DNA of 64,000 nucleotides. Origin: Balaenoptera acutorostrata (Eukaryota; Chordata; Mammalia; Artiodactyla; Balaenopteridae). This document shows positions 60,390 through 64,000 of the stretch, in pieces (the first letter of the stretch is position 1; each line of letters opens with the position of its first letter). The notes under the pieces are model-generated. The model ran no database searches. It worked only from the letters and a program-made list of their open reading frames with translations, and was not told the origin of the DNA. Location: NCBI RefSeq assembly GCF_949987535.1, contig NC_080070.1, positions 8,862,016 through 8,926,015 of the forward strand, read 5' to 3'. Made by a program: the position numbers and the translations under genes.

Positions 60390-61735
60390 GAGGTGGATGT
60401 CCTTTCATGCGGATGAGACTATTCATTCCACCTCCCACATCTTGCAAAGAAGAGACCATCCCCCCAAAGTATATGCACCTGTTTTCAAAGAACATTCTGC
60501 AAGATGCACACTACAAGATATTCTCACGGAATGCCATGTTCCCTCCAAAATCTGAGAAAAAATAGGATTTGGCAGAATCATATGTTATCCTTCACTATTT
60601 TCACATACTCTAAAATATAATAATAATAATGGTAAATTAAAGTGTGGATACTACACCTTTAATCTCAATTTGTCATTTTATGCTCACTAGAGTATTTTCA
60701 GAATTTTTCTCCCCAGTTTAAATGAATGGTTGGAATTCAATTCAAACTGTTGAAGATAATACATAAGCTAAAAGAATTCTTTTTAAAAAATTTTCACCAT
60801 ATAGTAAAAGTGTTTGTGATGCTGTGACACTAAAATTTTTTGCCATATATTAAAAGTGTTTTTGATGCAGTGGTATAGACTTCTATATGGCATCATACCT
60901 TGGGCTTTTCCATGAAATGTAACTTGGAGACAGAAATAGAAAAATATTTAGGTTGTTTTTACTCATTAAATTCCTACATTAACTGTCCTAGGGGATATCT
61001 CTTGAATCCCTGAACACAAGTAATTGGGCATATTTTCTTAGATCTACCTTAAAGAAATTTCATGTTAAATTGCAAACTAAAGAACTATGACCTCTCCACC
61101 TTTCTTTAGATGTGGCTCATTACCTCCCTCTTCTCCAAGGTTGACTTTCCTCCTGTTCTGGATCTCTTCCATGGTTTCCTTGGAAAGACATGTTCTGTTC
61201 AGCAATCCATGTTACTTTCCAAAGCCTCTTTACTTGCTGATTGATTCCAACATGTTTGACTCGATAATAAATCTAATCTCTTCCTTTTTGGGGGGAGGAA
61301 GGCAGAGAGGGTGGGAGAACAACTGAAATAGGTATAAAGACTAAATGTTCTCAAAATTGAGTTCATGTTTAAGGACCCTGTATAACCTAGAATTTTATGT
61401 CATCTGGCTTCTTTCAAAAGCCTAATTGTGAGAAGTCATATTTAGGTTAGATAATATAAAAATACAGCATTCCCCACATCTCTCAGTATTCTATATTTGA
61501 CATTTGCATTGACTTATCCTAAACCACAGAATGCCTACACCTTAGAACAAAGAAGCTTCAGTTACTGGGATTCACTTTTAAGACTATGTTCTTAGCTTTT
61601 ATTGAAGCCTTTTAAAACAACAACAACAACAAAAAGTCTTATAAGCACTGCTTTCTATTTGCTATGATGTCCTCCATATAAGAAAATTCTCTTTGAATTT
61701 TACCCTGTATAAACTGTTTATCTTCTCTGAAAAAC
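60390..61735. other. Intronic sequence with one short tandem duplication
   Basis: No gene. Apart from the 46-bp tandem unit listed separately and a (CAA)n tract at 61617-61632, nothing was recognised. Confidence 0.4.
60791..60882 (+). repeat. Two-copy tandem duplication, 46-bp period
   Basis: 'ccatatagtaaaagtgtttg' recurs 46 bp later as 'ccatatattaaaagtgtttt', each followed by a 'tgatgc(t/a)gtg' block. Confidence 0.75.
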
Positions 61736-61776
61736 TTGCATTTAAAAAATTATATATGTATATAAAATACTAAAAT

Positions 61777-61795
61777 TATATATATATATATATAT
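61777..61795. repeat. (TA)n microsatellite
   Basis: About nine TA units followed by a T9 tract. Confidence 0.88.
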
Positions 61796-61809
61796 TTTTT
61801 TTTACCCAG

Positions 61810-62925
61810 TTAGGAAACTCAAACCTTACTTTATTTCCCTCTTTTCCTTAGTATTATCTTCATGTAAGATACTGATTTCCCTATTTCTACATCACTGAAC
61901 TATTTTAAGGAAAAGAAAGTGGTTGCATTGGTGATAAAATTCCAAAAGAATCTGGATACCAGAATTTAAAGAAAAATAAAAAGGAGTAAAGAAATGTACC
62001 AAGCAAAGTGCCCTATGATTTTCCACATTTTAATTTGTGTAATCTTCAAGCCTACTCTGACACTAGACATAGCAACCTCTGAACTGATGCCCAGAGAAGT
62101 TCAGTGACGTGCCCTCAGCTAGGTCCCTAGTGCCAACTAAAAATTGTCACTCACCATCTGGTTCTACAAGAAGTCACTAACCACCTTAGTTGCTGACCTT
62201 CAACACACCCTGAAAGAAGTTCAGGGTGGAGGTCAGGAATGAGGCACTCTGTGCTCTGGGAAAAACTGGCAGAACAGGCCTTCAGATATTTTCAGGAGTA
62301 GATTTTATGAGCCTTATTTCTTGCATCTTCTCATATTTAAACAAGCACTAAAATCATTAACGGAGACGTCTGCTCCTCGTGACTAGCAGAAACCTTCCGC
62401 CAAACTGTGTGCTTCACTGCACGTATTCCCTGTTCACTAAAATCATATATATACTGACCTCCCCACACTCCTTCTGAGCAGTTCCTCAGAGCCATCTGAG
62501 AAGCTGTCTCCCAGGCTATAGCCCTCATTAGGCCCCAAATGACACAACTCACAACTCTCACGTTGTGCATTTTTTTTAGTCAACACTAGTAAACTTCAGG
62601 GAACACGTTCAAACACAGTTTTCTGACTATAGCACTCATGCTAATTTTACTAAATCATCCTGGAAGGAAACAAATGGAAACCACACTCATTTAATACAAT
62701 TCTGTGGCTTGTACCTCTAGATTATCACATGAAAAGATCCCTTATTTCCATTTCCTTTACACGTCTAGGCAGGCCATGCCTCTTCTTCCCACCTCTGTGA
62801 GTTGTTAAAAGTTTGGTACAGAAATGTTTGACCCATCAAGGAAAAAAAAGTGATTGTAGAAAAGGGAATGTGGAAGCACATATGGAGGCTCAGGGGACTA
62901 AAAGCATTTGCTTTTCCTCTGGAGT
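61810..62925. other. Intronic sequence, weak MIR3-like segment at 62030-62140
   Basis: 'gaactgatgcccagagaagt' and 'tcagtgacgtgccctcagct' resemble a MIR3 interior, at low confidence. No gene seen. Confidence 0.4.
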
Positions 62926-62929
62926 TATT

Positions 62930-63055
62930 GGAGACAGCAAGGGGTAGTGAAAAGAGCACTAGACTTGGAATTTGAGTCCCCACTGTCACCAAGTACCTAC
63001 ACGAGCTTAGGCAGCCACTTCTCCAGCCCTCAGTTACCTCACCCATATTGTTTAT
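62930..63055 (+). repeat. MIR SINE fragment
   Basis: 'gtgaaaagagcactagactt', 'ggaatttgagtccccactg' and 'ccagccctcagttacctcac' follow MIR. Confidence 0.68.
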
Positions 63056-63059
63056 TTAA

Positions 63060-64000
63060 CAAGACTTCATCATCATTGCATGGTACCAATCTAACACTAA
63101 GGTGTTCAACTTGGGATTCTCCATTTGCACTCATTATTTGAATCAAACAACTCCTTATCGCGTATTTACCACATCCTTAAGGCTTTGTTACATGCTGAAA
63201 GAAACACTGAGGTAGGATGCCATCTGTTCTGCTGTCTCTCCCAATCCCCCACTGGACCTGCACATTTGAGCAAGTCACTCAACATGTTACATTCCTCCAA
63301 GCCCCACATGGTTCTTCATGCAGATCGGGTTTCAGGATGAGCCATTTCACTTCTGTGTTTATCATCACCCTAAATATGTAGGGTCCTTAGCCATTTTCAT
63401 GCTCATCCCTGACCTGGAGACTCCCTCCTGCCCCAGTTTGCTTATCATCCTTCTCATTTTTTAATAAATTGCACTGGAGAGGAGAATATCATTTTGCTGT
63501 GAATGCCTCATGGCCATTCCTTAGCTTTGGGACCTAAAGAGAGTGGTGACTATTGTAACTGGATGGGTTTGACGCCTATGGAATTTTTATTGGAGGTAAC
63601 ATCCACAGTGAGAAAGAGACTAGGGCAGGGGGCTCCTGCACCTGCCATTGTGAATCTCATCTCCTCGTGCCTGAGTTGTTACCTGGGCAACCAAAGGGCC
63701 TGCCTCCTGCATATCAGGTGAGACAGCTGAGTGGAATCCTGCAAGGACTCACTGAAAGGGCCACCTGATGTTGCCCTGTCTGGCATGTTTGCTTCCTGTT
63801 CAATAGGCTTCTGAGTAAGCTGGTGTCTTAATGTTTAATTGGACCCTGAAAGACTGCCTAGTGAGCACTGCACTACTGTACTTCTATAATTAGTCCCTTA
63901 TTTCCTGTTAACCTAAGCAACTCCATCACTCCACTAAAACTATCTTCTCAAAAGCCACCAGTGATTTCTTTTTCTTTGTCCAAATCAAAGTCTTTTTCAG
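63060..64000. other. Intronic sequence, LINE-like relic at the right edge
   Basis: 63840-64000 has L2-like ORF words ('aaaagccaccagtgatttct') and continues off the window. The short open frames here show no domain. Confidence 0.4.

Larger units (their letters stand above)
25539..64000 (-). other. CNTNAP2: Intron of CNTNAP2 upstream of the LamG exon (partial)
   Basis: Inferred from the acceptor at 25539-25540 and the lack of another Caspr-like exon up to base 64000. The intron enters from the right edge, so at least 38.4 kb of it is seen. It holds the CpG-rich block at 43.5-44.6 kb, a U6 copy, several SINEs and two nested transposon insertions. Confidence 0.75.

Noticed and set aside
1..64000. 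Ruminant origin
   Set aside because: No BovB or Bov-tA repeat was seen in 64 kb, whereas CHR SINEs typical of whales and hippos are abundant. A whole-window repeat search would settle this.

Overview
This window reads as mammalian, and specifically cetacean (or at least whippomorph cetartiodactyl), genomic DNA. The main evidence is eight copies of the tRNA-derived CHR-type SINE, each with a Pol III A-box/B-box head and seven of them very similar. There are also two artiodactyl-type L1 3' ends and many old mammalian repeats (MIR, L2, MLT1/MaLR LTRs, MER5/MER1-type hAT elements, Tigger). I saw no BovB or Bov-tA sequence, which argues against a ruminant.

Only one protein-coding segment is convincing: a 150-bp minus-strand exon at 25389-25538 with good splice sites. 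It encodes part of a laminin-G domain that matches the contactin-associated protein (Caspr) family, best CNTNAP2 (Caspr2). The rest of the window is read as two very long introns of this gene, transcribed from high to low coordinates. One exon in 64 kb fits a gene of megabase scale. All other open reading frames are short, lie in repeats, or lack recognisable homology.

Layout by region. 1-10 kb: AT-rich intron with MIR and L2 relics, an L1 3' end (7.8-8.6 kb) and a small CG-rich spot with a YY1-like inverted repeat (6.2 kb). 10-17 kb: two CHR SINEs, old LTR-like repeats, L2 and L1 ends. 17-26.6 kb: a run of six LTRs, all on the plus strand and so antisense to the gene. They include two solo class-I ERV LTRs with 4-bp target duplications and one MaLR/ERVL-type LTR with a 5-bp duplication. 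The exon lies inside this run. 27-33 kb: hAT-type element, SINE, two MIRs. 33.4-35.7 kb: an L1 3' part carrying a nested MER1-type transposon, then a Tigger relic. 36-43 kb: L2, L1 ends, two SINEs, and an AT-rich palindrome cluster. 43.5-44.6 kb: a CpG-rich block with housekeeping-promoter motifs (YY1, NRF1-like, ETS, GC boxes), the most gene-like non-exonic element here. 46.8-47.6 kb: a close inverted pair of SINEs. 48.3 kb: a nearly perfect U6 snRNA copy. 50.4 and 51.8 kb: two diverged copies of a 131-bp segment. 52-64 kb: hAT relics, L2, an MLT1 LTR, and a MER5A split by a young L1 insertion.

No operon-like or new multi-gene system is visible. The leads worth checking are the intronic CpG island, the 131-bp duplicate pair, the YY1-type sites, and the effect of the LTRs and inverted SINE pairs on the single exon. 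Repeat family names rest on recalled consensus sequences and are less certain than the repeat boundaries that are fixed by target-site duplications.
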